Below, in pieces: positions 44,571 to 54,310 of a stretch of DNA of 64,000 bases (positions within the stretch are counted from its first letter, which is position 1; the number at the start of each line of letters is the position of its first letter). The stretch comes from Microvenator marinus. Lineage in GTDB: Bacteria; Myxococcota_A; Bradymonadia; Bradymonadales; Bradymonadaceae. The notes beneath the pieces are model-generated. The model did no database searches. It worked only from the letters and a program-made list of their open reading frames with translations, and was not told where the DNA came from. The DNA lies in contig NZ_CP042467.1 in assembly GCF_007993755.1 (NCBI RefSeq), forward strand, positions 2,690,001 to 2,754,000, given 5' to 3'. The position numbers and the translations under genes are program-made.

Positions 44571-45880
44571 ACCGTCGGCCTGCCGATGCTGTCATAATGG
44601 AACCCGTACTCACGCATTTTTGCGGTGGAGTAGAGGTTACGTCCATCGAATATGACGGGAGCGGCCATGATTTCCTTCATTTTTTTGAAGTCTGGGCTGC
44701 GGAATTGATTCCACTCGGTAAAGATCAAAAGGGCGTCTGCGCCTTTGATAGTCTCGTATTCGTCCTTGTAGAAGCTCACTTTATCACCGAGGTGAGCGAG
44801 CTCTTCTTGTGCGTTTTCGAGTGCTACTGGGTCGGTTGCTCGCACGGTTGCGCCTTCGGAGACGAGGCGCTCAATTCCGACGAGCGCGGGTGCTTCGCGC
44901 ACGTCATCGGTTTTAGGCTTAAACGAGAGGCCCCAAACCGCGATTGTCTTACCTTTGAGTGACCCGAGGTGCTCTTTGAGGTCGTGCACGAGTCTGAGTT
45001 TCTGGCGATTGTTGACGTCTTCCACGGAATTCAAAAGCGCGGTCAAGAAGTCGTTTTCTGCGCCGAGTCTCGAGAGAGCACGCACGTCCTTAGGGAAGCA
45101 CGAGCCACCATAGCCCACGCCTGGGAAGATGAAGTGCGGGCCGATTCGCTCGTCGAGAGACATGCCCGCACGGACTTTCTCGACGTCGGCACCCACGCGG
45201 TCGCAAAGGTTTGCGATCTCGTTCATGAACGAAATCTTGGTGGCGAGCATGGCGTTGGACGCATACTTGGTCATCTCGGCGCTGCGGACATCCATGTAGA
45301 CGATTCGGTCACGTCTGCGCATGAACGGCTTGTAGAGCTCGCCTACGGTTTCAGCGGCATTGGAGTCTGAGGAACCGATGATGACGCGGTCTGGAGACTG
45401 AAAGTCCTGGACGGCGGAGCCTTCCTTGAGGAATTCAGGGTTCGAGATCACGTGAAATGGCGTGTCCGTGCGCTTTGCGATGGTCTCGCGAACGAGGTCG
45501 CACGTTCCAACGGGCACGGTGCTCTTGCAGATCACGATTTTCTCGGAGTTGAGATTGTCGGCGATGGTCGCAGCCACCTGAAGCACGTACTTGAGGTCTG
45601 CGGAGCCGTCGTGATCAGAAGGCGTGCCCACCGCGATGAAGATGATATCCGAATTTTGGATAGCTTCGGCCGATTCGGTAGTGAACTCGAGGCGGTTCGC
45701 CTGGACGTTTCTTTGCACGATAGGCTCGAGGCCTTCTTCGTAGATCGGAATATGGCCTTCGCGGAGCATTTGGACTTTGCGCTCATCCACGTCTACGCAG
45801 ATTACGTGGTTTCCGGCATCGGCAAGGCAAGCGCCTGTTACAAGTCCAACGTATCCCGTACCCATCACTGCAACTTTCAT
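44567..45880 (-). CDS. ugd: UDP-glucose 6-dehydrogenase
   Basis: A 437-aa enzyme oxidising UDP-glucose to UDP-glucuronate with two NAD+. The Rossmann start is MKVAVMGTGYVGLVTGACLA. Further motifs are FIAVGTP, NPEFLKEGSAVQDF, the catalytic cysteine in GYGGSCFPKD and a C-terminal WGLSFKPKTDDVREAP. The ATG at 45880 is chosen because GGAG lies six bases before it; the longer TTG alternative has none. UDP-glucuronate feeds polysaccharide or lipid A decoration. Confidence 0.95.
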   Translation of the reverse strand: MKVAVMGTGYVGLVTGACLADAGNHVICVDVDERKVQMLREGHIPIYEEGLEPIVQRNVQANRLEFTTESAEAIQNSDIIFIAVGTPSDHDGSADLKYVLQVAATIADNLNSEKIVICKSTVPVGTCDLVRETIAKRTDTPFHVISNPEFLKEGSAVQDFQSPDRVIIGSSDSNAAETVGELYKPFMRRRDRIVYMDVRSAEMTKYASNAMLATKISFMNEIANLCDRVGADVEKVRAGMSLDERIGPHFIFPGVGYGGSCFPKDVRALSRLGAENDFLTALLNSVEDVNNRQKLRLVHDLKEHLGSLKGKTIAVWGLSFKPKTDDVREAPALVGIERLVSEGATVRATDPVALENAQEELAHLGDKVSFYKDEYETIKGADALLIFTEWNQFRSPDFKKMKEIMAAPVIFDGRNLYSTAKMREYGFHYDSIGRPTV

Positions 45881-46018
45881 GTTTTTCTCCAAATTCGGAA
45901 TTTCGCCGAGCCTTTTAACCCTAAGCTTGCTTTCGAATCAACGGTATTGATCGGGGAGTACTTGACCCGAGGTTGGGTTTCGAGTTGAATAGAGACAGAA
46001 TATTGACACAGGACCAGT

Positions 46019-47170
46019 ATGCTCAGGCTGCTCATTCCCATTCTGGCGCTCGCGTTGGGTTGCGGGGACGACAAATCGTCAACCCCTCCCCCTTTCGTCC
46101 CGCCAACTAACGACATGAACCAGGACATGCCCGACCCTAATAACGTGGCGGATATGGATGTGGACCAGCCCGAGGATGATCAGGGCCCTACGAATAATCC
46201 GGGCGCAGAGTGTGACACGGTGACCTGCGAGGCGGGTGAGAAGTGTGTTCGAGGGGATTGTGTTCCTGAAGCATCAAAGCTTGCGTGTGATGAGGTCAAC
46301 GAACTCGGCGAGCTTTCGATGGACCAGACGCACACGTTGAATGGTGACACGACCGGATTCGTGGATACGTTGAGCACCACGTGCGGCATGGCCGGCGCGT
46401 TCAACGGTGCTGAAAACGCGTTTTCGTTTACGGCAGAAGGAAGCGGAACGGCGACCATGGAGTTGACCACGGACGCAGCGGTCAACTGGTTGATGGAGGT
46501 TCGACGCGGAGGATGCGAAAGCGCAGCTGACGTAGCCACGTGTAACACCTCTGAGCGCATTACGTTCCCGGTGGTCGCCGGGCAGGAGTACTTCCTCGTG
46601 GTTGAGCCAGAAGTCGGCTTTGATAAGGGTGCGTTTGAGATCGAGCTCAGCTTTACGGAATCTGAGTGCGCACCATTTGGCAGCCGCACCTGCGCAGAAG
46701 GCCATATTGAGGAATGCCGCGCGAGCGGTGTTGTAACCTTGAATTGTCCGGCGGGTTGTGAAGAAGGCGCCTGTTTGGGCGATACGTGCGATAGCGCGAT
46801 TGAGGTGACGGCGCCTGGCACTTATGCCGGGAATGTCACCGCATTGGAATCGGTCTTTAACTTCGAGGGTGAAGTGTCCTGCGGAACTACTGGTAATTCG
46901 GGATTCCGCTCGACCGGACAGGACTTGGTACTCAGGGTGCCGGGACTCACTGCCGGCCAGGTTGTGACCGTGGATGCGTCGTCCGATGCCCAAGACCAGG
47001 TGATTGCAGTGCTGAGCACGTGTGATGCGGCGGCGCCAACGTGTGTTGGGCGAAACGACCTGGGCGATGTGTTGACGTGGACGGTGGCCGAGGACGGAGA
47101 TTATTTCTTCGTGATCGATACGTCGACGCCTTCGAATGGTGATTACTCATTTACGGTGGACATCCAATGA
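46019..47170 (+). CDS. Asp/Pro-linker lipoprotein with Cys-rich module
   Basis: A 383-aa lipoprotein (lipobox ALGC) with an acidic Asn/Asp/Pro-rich linker of about 45 residues that would lift it from the membrane. A C-x4-C-x5-C-x4-C module (CDTVTCEAGEKCVRGDC) follows, then two beta-rich domains of about 110 residues. The repeated Gly/Phe pattern GDYFFVIDTSTPSNGDYSF resembles pre-peptidase C-terminal (PPC) domains. Unknown role, coupled by ATGA to the VWA protein. Confidence 0.7.
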   Translation: MLRLLIPILALALGCGDDKSSTPPPFVPPTNDMNQDMPDPNNVADMDVDQPEDDQGPTNNPGAECDTVTCEAGEKCVRGDCVPEASKLACDEVNELGELSMDQTHTLNGDTTGFVDTLSTTCGMAGAFNGAENAFSFTAEGSGTATMELTTDAAVNWLMEVRRGGCESAADVATCNTSERITFPVVAGQEYFLVVEPEVGFDKGAFEIELSFTESECAPFGSRTCAEGHIEECRASGVVTLNCPAGCEEGACLGDTCDSAIEVTAPGTYAGNVTALESVFNFEGEVSCGTTGNSGFRSTGQDLVLRVPGLTAGQVVTVDASSDAQDQVIAVLSTCDAAAPTCVGRNDLGDVLTWTVAEDGDYFFVIDTSTPSNGDYSFTVDIQ

Positions 47171-48774
47171 AAACGCTTCAATTTGCAATAGTCGCAGCGG
47201 CGATGTCCTTGAGTGCACAGGCTTCAGCCCAGTACGTATTCTCTTGTTATCCTCCCACCGAGCACGCGATTGGCCCCACGGCTCCGAACGTCTTGATGAT
47301 GCTGGATATGTCAGGCTCGATGAACCAAGATAGCGGCGAGGATATCTTGGGCGACTCCGATGAAGAGACCAAATACGAGGTTGCGCGGTTTGCTATCGGA
47401 GATGTGGCTAACAGTATCTACGATCCCGGGGCTTGTCCGGGAAATTGCGACGATGTGAGGCTTGGGCTCGCGTACTTCCCAGGCGGCAGCAATGCTCCCT
47501 TTGCCTACAGCGCGGAAACCGTAGGTGAGGATAGTGCACCCGATGTCATCACATGGTTGGCTAACAACGGTCCCAACGGTCGAACGCCCACGGGAGAGGC
47601 CGCACGGTATATTCGCGACACCAACGAGTTGCGCGATTCGAGCCGCCCGAATATCGCCATTTTGATTTCTGACGGTGAACCAAGCGACAACGGCTCAACT
47701 GCCGCGAGCAACCAGGCTCGAAATACCGTAGACTTTCTCTGTGATGCAAACCGACGGACCAATAACCCGCAAGTGACCACCTACGTGGTTGGATTTGGAG
47801 CTGGCAGTAATGAGAACATCAACTCGGCCTTCGCTGCTGCCGGCGGCACAGGCCATTGTTGTCAGGGCGCGTCTGCTCCTTGTGACCCAGCTGACCAGGT
47901 TGATATCTGCAACGTTGACGTAAGCACTTTGTTCTCAAGCACGACCACGAGCGGCTGCGGATCCAACGACTGCGTGAACGCTGTTGGAGGAGGTTTGAGT
48001 TGCACGGGGAGTATCGAGGCAAACGGCTCAGACATTAAGGATGAACTCCTCTCGATCGTGACCGGTTCGAGCTGCATCTTTGAGCTAGATATTCCGCCGG
48101 GGTATCCAAACCCTGAGGCCGACGCAGACCCTGATGCTACTGAGGTAAAAATCTTCCATTCGGTCTTTGGTGCCGAGATTCCAATTCCGCCTGTTGGGTC
48201 TGGAGACACCTTACCGGACGAGCTCGAATCGCGGGGAATGAGTGAGACTGCGGCCGATGAGTACGAGGATGAGGGATGGGAGTTTACGGGGGCCTCCAGG
48301 CGTTTCGTGAAGCTTTCGGACCGCCTCTGCGAAGACATTCAGACAAGTCAGATCACGAAGGTCACCACCGAGATTGCGTGTGCTTGCACGCTCGTCGGCC
48401 AACCATGCACCTACGACTACGAGAATGGAGCCTATACCCCTTCGCAGCTTGACCGCATGCGGTGCTCGCAAGGCGTCTATATCTGCGTGGGCTCCACCGA
48501 TGTTTGCGATCCAACGTCGGGCAAAATGCCTGAGATCTGCAACGGCCTTGACGATGATTGTGACGGGACGTCCGATAACATGAGCGATAGCTGGGATAAG
48601 GCTGAGTTCATGGGCATGAGCCTTCCACCGGAGCATGCGGGGCTCGATTGTGCTCAACGTGACGTCTGCGTATGTCCGGGTGGTGCACGTGATGACCATG
48701 AAGGCACTGACTTCGCCACGTATTTGGATGGTTGGGATCCTGCTTGCTCATGCGGTGAAGGGCTGGGCTATTGA
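47167..48774 (+). CDS. Secreted VWA-domain protein with MopE-like metal motif
   Basis: A 535-aa secreted protein (signal peptide to about ASAQ22). A von Willebrand A domain follows with MIDAS DMSGSMN (47-53), a second conserved Thr/Gly loop (GRTPTGEA) and LISDGEPSDNG. A Cys-rich part comes next, and the C-terminal region carries EICNGLDDDCDG, the MopE-like motif found in many secreted proteins of this lineage. Likely adhesion or metal-dependent ligand binding at the cell surface. It is chained by overlap to the preceding and following genes. Confidence 0.85.
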   Translation: MKTLQFAIVAAAMSLSAQASAQYVFSCYPPTEHAIGPTAPNVLMMLDMSGSMNQDSGEDILGDSDEETKYEVARFAIGDVANSIYDPGACPGNCDDVRLGLAYFPGGSNAPFAYSAETVGEDSAPDVITWLANNGPNGRTPTGEAARYIRDTNELRDSSRPNIAILISDGEPSDNGSTAASNQARNTVDFLCDANRRTNNPQVTTYVVGFGAGSNENINSAFAAAGGTGHCCQGASAPCDPADQVDICNVDVSTLFSSTTTSGCGSNDCVNAVGGGLSCTGSIEANGSDIKDELLSIVTGSSCIFELDIPPGYPNPEADADPDATEVKIFHSVFGAEIPIPPVGSGDTLPDELESRGMSETAADEYEDEGWEFTGASRRFVKLSDRLCEDIQTSQITKVTTEIACACTLVGQPCTYDYENGAYTPSQLDRMRCSQGVYICVGSTDVCDPTSGKMPEICNGLDDDCDGTSDNMSDSWDKAEFMGMSLPPEHAGLDCAQRDVCVCPGGARDDHEGTDFATYLDGWDPACSCGEGLGY

Positions 48775-49319
48775 AACTGGTCGTCACTGGCTTCGAGGCT
48801 TTTGGGGAACACACGTTCAACCCATCCTGGGAGGCTGCTAAGGGGTTCGTGGAGGAGGTAGCGCCTGACGCCGGCTTTGAGGGTGTGGAAGCGCACCTGC
48901 TCAAGGTCACGTTTGAGGACGCGCTTAAAGATGCCCAAGAGTTTGTGGGGCCGAACACAATGTTGATCTCCTTCGGTTTGGCCGCAGCTCGAGACAAGAT
49001 CGAGTTTGAGCGATTTGCGCATAATGCATTCGAGCGGGGTTATCTGGTTGAAGGGGCCCCTTGTGCTCTTGAGACTGGCCTGCCGGTCTTCGATTGGAGA
49101 GATGCCTGGAATGAGGCCAGCCCAGGGTTGGAAGCGCGCGTGTCGCGTGATGCCGGAGATTATGTGTGCAATGCGCTCTATTTCCATGCGTTGAGGCTTG
49201 GTCGCGGAGTACAGGGGTTTGATGCCGTATTCGTTCATATTCCGATGATGAGTGCGGAAAAGGCGCGTGAGCTGGGTGCGTTTTTTTCTGGTCTGATACT
49301 TGGCCGAGGTAGCCGATGA
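48771..49319 (+). CDS. Pyroglutamyl-peptidase I family cysteine peptidase
   Basis: A 182-aa enzyme of peptidase family C15, which removes N-terminal pyroglutamate. The start VTGFEAFGEHTFNPSW matches the family; the catalytic residues are E80 (IEFERFAHN), C133 (AGDYVCNALYF) and H156 (FVHIP). The TTG at 48771 is part of a TTGA overlap with the VWA gene stop and is preceded by GAAGGG. It is slightly shorter than typical Pcp (about 210). Confidence 0.85.
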   Translation: MKLVVTGFEAFGEHTFNPSWEAAKGFVEEVAPDAGFEGVEAHLLKVTFEDALKDAQEFVGPNTMLISFGLAAARDKIEFERFAHNAFERGYLVEGAPCALETGLPVFDWRDAWNEASPGLEARVSRDAGDYVCNALYFHALRLGRGVQGFDAVFVHIPMMSAEKARELGAFFSGLILGRGSR

Positions 49320-50308
49320 AGGTTTTGGTCACTGGTGGCGGTGGGTTTTTGGGGCGCGCGATCGTGGAGCAGCTCGTCGAGCGCGGCGATGATGTGAGCA
49401 TCATTGCACGCGGCGATTATCCGGAACTTCGTGCGTTAGGGGCTATGACGTTTCGTGGCGATCTTGCTGATGCAAAGGCCTGTGCGGGGGCCGTTGAGGG
49501 TCAGGATGCGGTCATCCATACGGCAGCAAAAGCGGGCGTTTGGGGAACGTATGACGACTACGTGGCGAGCAACGTGAAGGCTACTGAGAACGTGGTCGAG
49601 GCGTGTAAACTGATGGGCGTCAACAAACTTGTATTTACGAGCTCGCCGAGTGTGACTTTCGACGGTTCTGACGCCGAAGGGAGCTCCAACGATCTGCCCT
49701 ACCCTGAGCGGTTTCTCGCCTATTATCCTGAGACTAAAGCTCAGGCTGAGGCCCTCGCTCTTGCGGCGAATGATGAAAGTTTGAAAGTCACGGCGTTGCG
49801 GCCACATTTGATCTGGGGGCCTCGTGACCCGCATCTGATTCCGCGCGTGGTGGACGCCGCTAGGCAAGGCAGACTCAAGATTGTTGGCGAAGGCAAGAAC
49901 CGAGTGGACCTCACATACGTAGACAACGCCGCCGTAGCGCATGTTCAGGCCTTGGACAGACTTGAGGATTCCGACGGGCCGGCGGGCAAAGCCTACTTCA
50001 TCAGTGATGATGCGCCCGTTGTGCTCTGGGATTGGATCAACAGCTTGCTCAAGGAGCTGGACGTTCCCCCGATTACGAAGCATGTCTCCCCCAAGGCCGC
50101 CTACACAGCCGGGAGCATGCTCGAATTTGTGCATCGGACGTTCGGGCTGAAGTCGGAGCCACGCATGACTCGGTTTGTGGCTCAGCAGCTCGCGACGAGC
50201 CATTGGTACGATATGGGGCCCGCCAAACGGGACTTTGGCTACTCACCGGTTATGCAACCGGACGAGGGATTTAAGCGGCTAGTGGAGTGGCTCTCGACAC
50301 GCGCTTAG
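49316..50308 (+). CDS. NAD-dependent extended SDR (3beta-HSD/OleD-like)
   Basis: A 330-aa reductase with Rossmann start TGGGGFLGRAIVEQL and active-site pair Y137-P-E-T-K141. The TxxR motif and GEGKNRVDLTYVDN are typical of the 3beta-hydroxysteroid dehydrogenase group, including OleD, which reduces 2-alkyl-3-oxoacyl products. No oleA/B/C is in the window, so the substrate may be another long-chain or sterol-like oxo compound. It is coupled by ATGA to the peptidase gene. Confidence 0.8.
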   Translation: MKVLVTGGGGFLGRAIVEQLVERGDDVSIIARGDYPELRALGAMTFRGDLADAKACAGAVEGQDAVIHTAAKAGVWGTYDDYVASNVKATENVVEACKLMGVNKLVFTSSPSVTFDGSDAEGSSNDLPYPERFLAYYPETKAQAEALALAANDESLKVTALRPHLIWGPRDPHLIPRVVDAARQGRLKIVGEGKNRVDLTYVDNAAVAHVQALDRLEDSDGPAGKAYFISDDAPVVLWDWINSLLKELDVPPITKHVSPKAAYTAGSMLEFVHRTFGLKSEPRMTRFVAQQLATSHWYDMGPAKRDFGYSPVMQPDEGFKRLVEWLSTRA

Positions 50309-50360
50309 GCGGTGGTGTAATGTTCTGTGACGCACCGTGTCAGAGAGCTAGAGTCAATTT

Positions 50361-52004
50361 ATGGGAAAACCTCTATTTGAAGCCCCGCCAAAAACTCTGG
50401 TCCGCGATCTCAGCGAGATAGTAGGCGGTGAATTCGTACTTACGTCGGGCCCCGACAAACTCGCCTATAACAACGATTGTTGGCCTCGCGGCATCATTTT
50501 GACCCGCGGAAGGCAGCTCAAGAGGCATCAACCCGCCGCAATTGTTCAGCCGAAAAACGAGCACGAGATACTGGGCATCATCCATTGGGCCAGAAACGCG
50601 GGCACGCCTATCGTTCCTTACGGCGCGGGCAGCGGGGTTTGCGGGGGTGCCGTAGCTGATGGCAACGGCGTAGTGGTGGATTTGAAGCGGCTGCGCAAGA
50701 TTTCGACGCCGCGGCGCTCCGACATGACGGTCCACGCGCAGACGGGCGTCATCGGGATGATTCTTGAGCGCGAGCTCAACCGCCACGGCCTGACCCTTGG
50801 TCACTATCCAAGCTCGCTCTATTGCTCGTCACTCGGTGGATACCTGGCCGCACGCAGCGCCGGTCAAACCTCGAGTCGTTGGGGTAAAATCGAGGACATG
50901 GTGGTCTCGATGCGGGCGGTTACGGGCGCGGGCGAGGTCTTTGATACGGCGCCTGATCCGTATAGCGCGAGGCCGCGGCATATGGTGGCGGACTGCGGAC
51001 CGGACCCCACTCAGTTGTTTGTGGGCTCGGAGGGTACTCTAGGCATTCTCACGGACGCGACACTTCGAATCGGCCCAAGTCCGACCGAGCGCATCTACCG
51101 TGGATTTCAGTTTCCAAGTGTCGAAGACGCCTTTGTGGCGATTCGCGAGATGATGCAGCTTGGCCTTAGGCCATCTGTGGTGCGTCTCTACGACGCGTTT
51201 GACTCTCTGATCGCCAAACGCAAATCGGGCAAAGGGTCGGATTCACTGCGCGCGAAGATCCTCACGTCGAAGCTCGGGGAGATGGCGCTAGAGGTCTTGC
51301 CCTTTGATATCGACAACGAGATTCAGGGGCGTATCTCGCAGGTTTCAAAGGCTGTGCTGGGGCGTGTATTGGGGCAACCCATCGCGATCAATACTCTGAT
51401 CGACGTGCTTCCTGGCGATTGTTTGTTGGTCATTGGTTTTGAGGGCGAGGCGCTGGCCCGCGAAGAAGCCCATGCTGCGTTTGAGTTGTTGGCGCGCCAC
51501 GGCGCAGACCTTGGCGAAGGTCCAGGCAAACACTGGTTGAAGCACCGAATGGACGTCTCTTATAAGCAGTCGGCGATGTTTGATGCGGGCGCATTTGTAG
51601 ACACGATGGAGGTCTCCACCACGTGGTCAAACCTCAACCACCTGCACGCGTCGGTCCGACGGGCTCTCGCGCCGCACGTTTTGGTGATGGCGCACTTTAG
51701 TCACGTCTATCCCGAGGGTAGCTCGATCTACTTCACGTTTGCGGGATTTGGTTCGGATTTGGACAACACGCTTGAGCGTTATCAGACCACGTGGCAGACC
51801 GCGCTTGATGCGGTGGCGCGGGCGGGCGGAAGCATAGCGCACCACCACGGTGTAGGGATGTCGAAGGCGGCGTGGACCAAGCATGACCATCCGGGCGGCC
51901 AAGAGCTCTTCGACTCGCTCAAACACACGTTCGACCCAGACGGAATCATGAATCCGGGCAAGGTTTACCGCGATTCCGCGCCGTTCATTACGGGGGCGAT
52001 ATGA
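50361..52004 (+). CDS. FAD-linked oxidase, alkyl-DHAP synthase-like
   Basis: A 547-aa flavoprotein of the VAO/FAD-linked oxidase group. The FAD-binding part has PYGAGSGVCGGAV and SLYCSSLGGYLAARSAGQTSS, with GSEGTLGILTDATLRI. The C-terminal half contains TMEVSTTWSNL and HHHGVG, the hallmark of alkyl-dihydroxyacetone-phosphate synthases of ether lipid synthesis, rather than the HGIG of GlcD. Myxobacteria do make ether lipids. It is chained to a GlcE-like and a GlcF-like gene, an odd setting for AGPS, which needs no electron acceptor. Confidence 0.8.
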   Translation: MGKPLFEAPPKTLVRDLSEIVGGEFVLTSGPDKLAYNNDCWPRGIILTRGRQLKRHQPAAIVQPKNEHEILGIIHWARNAGTPIVPYGAGSGVCGGAVADGNGVVVDLKRLRKISTPRRSDMTVHAQTGVIGMILERELNRHGLTLGHYPSSLYCSSLGGYLAARSAGQTSSRWGKIEDMVVSMRAVTGAGEVFDTAPDPYSARPRHMVADCGPDPTQLFVGSEGTLGILTDATLRIGPSPTERIYRGFQFPSVEDAFVAIREMMQLGLRPSVVRLYDAFDSLIAKRKSGKGSDSLRAKILTSKLGEMALEVLPFDIDNEIQGRISQVSKAVLGRVLGQPIAINTLIDVLPGDCLLVIGFEGEALAREEAHAAFELLARHGADLGEGPGKHWLKHRMDVSYKQSAMFDAGAFVDTMEVSTTWSNLNHLHASVRRALAPHVLVMAHFSHVYPEGSSIYFTFAGFGSDLDNTLERYQTTWQTALDAVARAGGSIAHHHGVGMSKAAWTKHDHPGGQELFDSLKHTFDPDGIMNPGKVYRDSAPFITGAI

Positions 52005-53137
52005 AGTCTAAAAAACGCTTTGCAAAGACTTTCTACTCAAAACGACATCTCCCGACTCCACGCGCCGAGTACTGGCCCGAGAACGCGGGTGAGCTAAGAG
52101 ATGCTTTCAGGGAGTCCAAGGACGCACCGCTCTTATTAGTGGGTGATGGCCAGCACTTGAGACCGTCGGTGATTGGGGAGCGCTCGTTTGATGTGGTTCG
52201 TACCGAAAATATCGCGGATGTGATTTCGGTGGACCGTGAGAGCAAGCTCATCCGGGTTGAGTGTGGAATTCGATGGCAGGCCTTACAGAGCGCCGCGGAG
52301 GAACGCGGTTTGAGCATGGAGCGCACACGGCTCTACCCAAGCACATCGACGATTGGCGGGCTCTTGGCTCGGCATGAGGCGTGCCATAAAGAGCTCTGGG
52401 ACGGCGACCTTCGGGGATTCATGGTGGCCCTAACTTCAGTGAGTCCGGGGCAGCGTGATTACCAGTATTTGGCGGCACCACGAAAGGCTAGCGGGCCAGA
52501 TTTTCGTTGGTTGTATGCGGGTTCGGAAGGGTTGGTCGGGGCGATTGTAGACGCGAGTTTTGTGGCTTGGAAGCCGAGTGACGCGCGCCTTTGGCGGTTC
52601 GAAAATGTGGACGCTGAGCAAATGCTCGATATTTGGCGGCAGCTCTTGGATGCCGGGCTACGCGTCTCGTGGGCGCATTGGGATGGTACGCTAAGCATCA
52701 GCGCCCACGGCTTGGAGCGTGTGCTCAAGGTTTGTGATTCGCTCGTCGAGTCACTTGGCGGGCGCGCCGATGGAGGTGCCGAGGAAGTGCGGCAGGTGCG
52801 GGCAGAGCTCGAAGCGAATCATCCAGAGAGGCGCGAGTGCCCGAGCGCTACTCGCACGGTCAAGATCACGACGTCTTTGCAACATCTCTCTATGGTATGC
52901 GACGAAGTTGGCCCAGAGGCTGAGAGCCTTCAGATTATGGATTTGACGCGGCATCGGGGCTCGGTGTTCGTCACGTACCCCAAAGGGCATGTTGGAGCCG
53001 AGCTTCCGAGCGCGATTGCCAATTTGGTACTGGACGCACACGTTGTAGCCAATGATGAGGCTGTACACTGGCCGCATTGGGCGCAACATTTAAAGCACGA
53101 ACTCGACCCGAAACGCATTCTTGCGATGGGCCCTTGA
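52001..53137 (+). CDS. GlcE-like FAD-binding subunit
   Basis: A 378-aa protein with the N-terminal FAD-binding domain of GlcE/FAD-linked oxidases (LLLVGDGQHLRP, VECGIRWQALQSAAEERG, YPSTSTIGGLLAR). The C-terminal half is shorter and more diverged. The ATGA overlap couples it to the AGPS-like gene, and the CCG Fe-S gene follows with a 22-bp gap. It resembles the GlcE accessory subunit of glycolate oxidase. Confidence 0.75.
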   Translation: MKSKKRFAKTFYSKRHLPTPRAEYWPENAGELRDAFRESKDAPLLLVGDGQHLRPSVIGERSFDVVRTENIADVISVDRESKLIRVECGIRWQALQSAAEERGLSMERTRLYPSTSTIGGLLARHEACHKELWDGDLRGFMVALTSVSPGQRDYQYLAAPRKASGPDFRWLYAGSEGLVGAIVDASFVAWKPSDARLWRFENVDAEQMLDIWRQLLDAGLRVSWAHWDGTLSISAHGLERVLKVCDSLVESLGGRADGGAEEVRQVRAELEANHPERRECPSATRTVKITTSLQHLSMVCDEVGPEAESLQIMDLTRHRGSVFVTYPKGHVGAELPSAIANLVLDAHVVANDEAVHWPHWAQHLKHELDPKRILAMGP

Positions 53138-53159
53138 GAATTCACGAGCAGGACGCAGT

Positions 53160-54293
53160 ATGAAGACATTTGGAGCAGCCACAGATCGCGCCACTGCGTA
53201 TTGTACGTATTGCCCAAAACTCTGCAGGTTTTCGTGCCCGGCGGCTGAAGCTGAGAACCGCGAAACCGTGACGCCATGGGCCCTGATGCGGCTTTTGGAG
53301 AACGCGCGTCATGACGCGGTTGAACTCAACGAAGAGGTTGCTGAGACGTTTTATCACTGCATGCTCTGCAAGCGTTGTGAGACATGGTGCAAACACGATA
53401 ACGACGTGCCGAAAGCCATGCTACAGGCGCGGGAATGGGCGCGTGATGAGGGTTTTGTGCCCGAGGTCTTGGATGGATTTGTGGACTTCTTTGCGGAAGC
53501 TAATTCTCCGCATCCTGAGTCGCGAAATCTGGACGAATTCCCCGAGATTGGGTCGGTCCACGAAATTTTCGATTATCGCTCTCGGACCGTATACATGCCC
53601 GACTGCGAAACCCGACACCATTACCCACAGCTGGTCTTGAGGGTTGGTAAACTCTTGCATAAATTGCTCGGCTATCGAGTTCGACTCTTCACTCGCGATC
53701 AAGGAGAGGGCTTTGCGTGCTGCGGATTTCCGCTCCTTGCGGCGGGTGCAAAGCGCGAATACGACGCGCATCGTACCAATATGCTGGACGCCCTTGGTCC
53801 CGCCGACCTTCTGATCACCGACTGTGCGGCTTCGGTGGCAATGACACGCAATGACGGGTCGCTCGGCCAGGGGGCTCAGGGTCCGAAAACTCGGCATATG
53901 CTGGAGCTTTTGGCGGATCTTGTGGAGGACCTTCCGGTTATGGAGAAGGTGAGCGGCGACGGCGTCTTTCTTCACGATTCGTGCTTCGTGGGTCGCCATT
54001 TGAACCTCTATGACGAGACTCGGGTCGTGGCCGCCGCGGTCTTGGATGGTTTCCAAGAATTTCAGTTCAATCGAGAAGACGCGCCGTGTTGTGGCGGGCC
54101 CGCGCACTATCACGTGGTGGCTCCTGCGGCGAGCGAGCGTGCGGCTCGTGAGCGAGTTGACCAGCTCGAGCGCGAAGGCGGCACCCGCGTGGTTTGTGGC
54201 TCGGCCACCTGCAAGAAATCGTTTCGGCGTGCAAAGGATAACAAAGCCGCCAGCGACCTACTCGAAATCATCTGTGAAGCCTGTGGCGTCTGA
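53160..54293 (+). CDS. GlcF-like Fe-S protein with two CCG domains
   Basis: A 377-aa protein with two ferredoxin-type clusters (CTYCPKLCRFSCP and CMLCKRCETWCKHD) and two CCG domains (CCGFPLLAAG and CCGGPAHYH) that bind a further cluster in the GlcF/HdrB/GlpC fold. Such subunits carry electrons from a flavin partner to quinone. The ATG at 53160 has AGGAC upstream; a longer GTG start is possible. It completes a GlcD-GlcE-GlcF-like triad. Confidence 0.85.
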   Translation: MKTFGAATDRATAYCTYCPKLCRFSCPAAEAENRETVTPWALMRLLENARHDAVELNEEVAETFYHCMLCKRCETWCKHDNDVPKAMLQAREWARDEGFVPEVLDGFVDFFAEANSPHPESRNLDEFPEIGSVHEIFDYRSRTVYMPDCETRHHYPQLVLRVGKLLHKLLGYRVRLFTRDQGEGFACCGFPLLAAGAKREYDAHRTNMLDALGPADLLITDCAASVAMTRNDGSLGQGAQGPKTRHMLELLADLVEDLPVMEKVSGDGVFLHDSCFVGRHLNLYDETRVVAAAVLDGFQEFQFNREDAPCCGGPAHYHVVAPAASERAARERVDQLEREGGTRVVCGSATCKKSFRRAKDNKAASDLLEIICEACGV

Positions 54294-54310
54294 TGTCATG
54301 AGGAGTTTTG

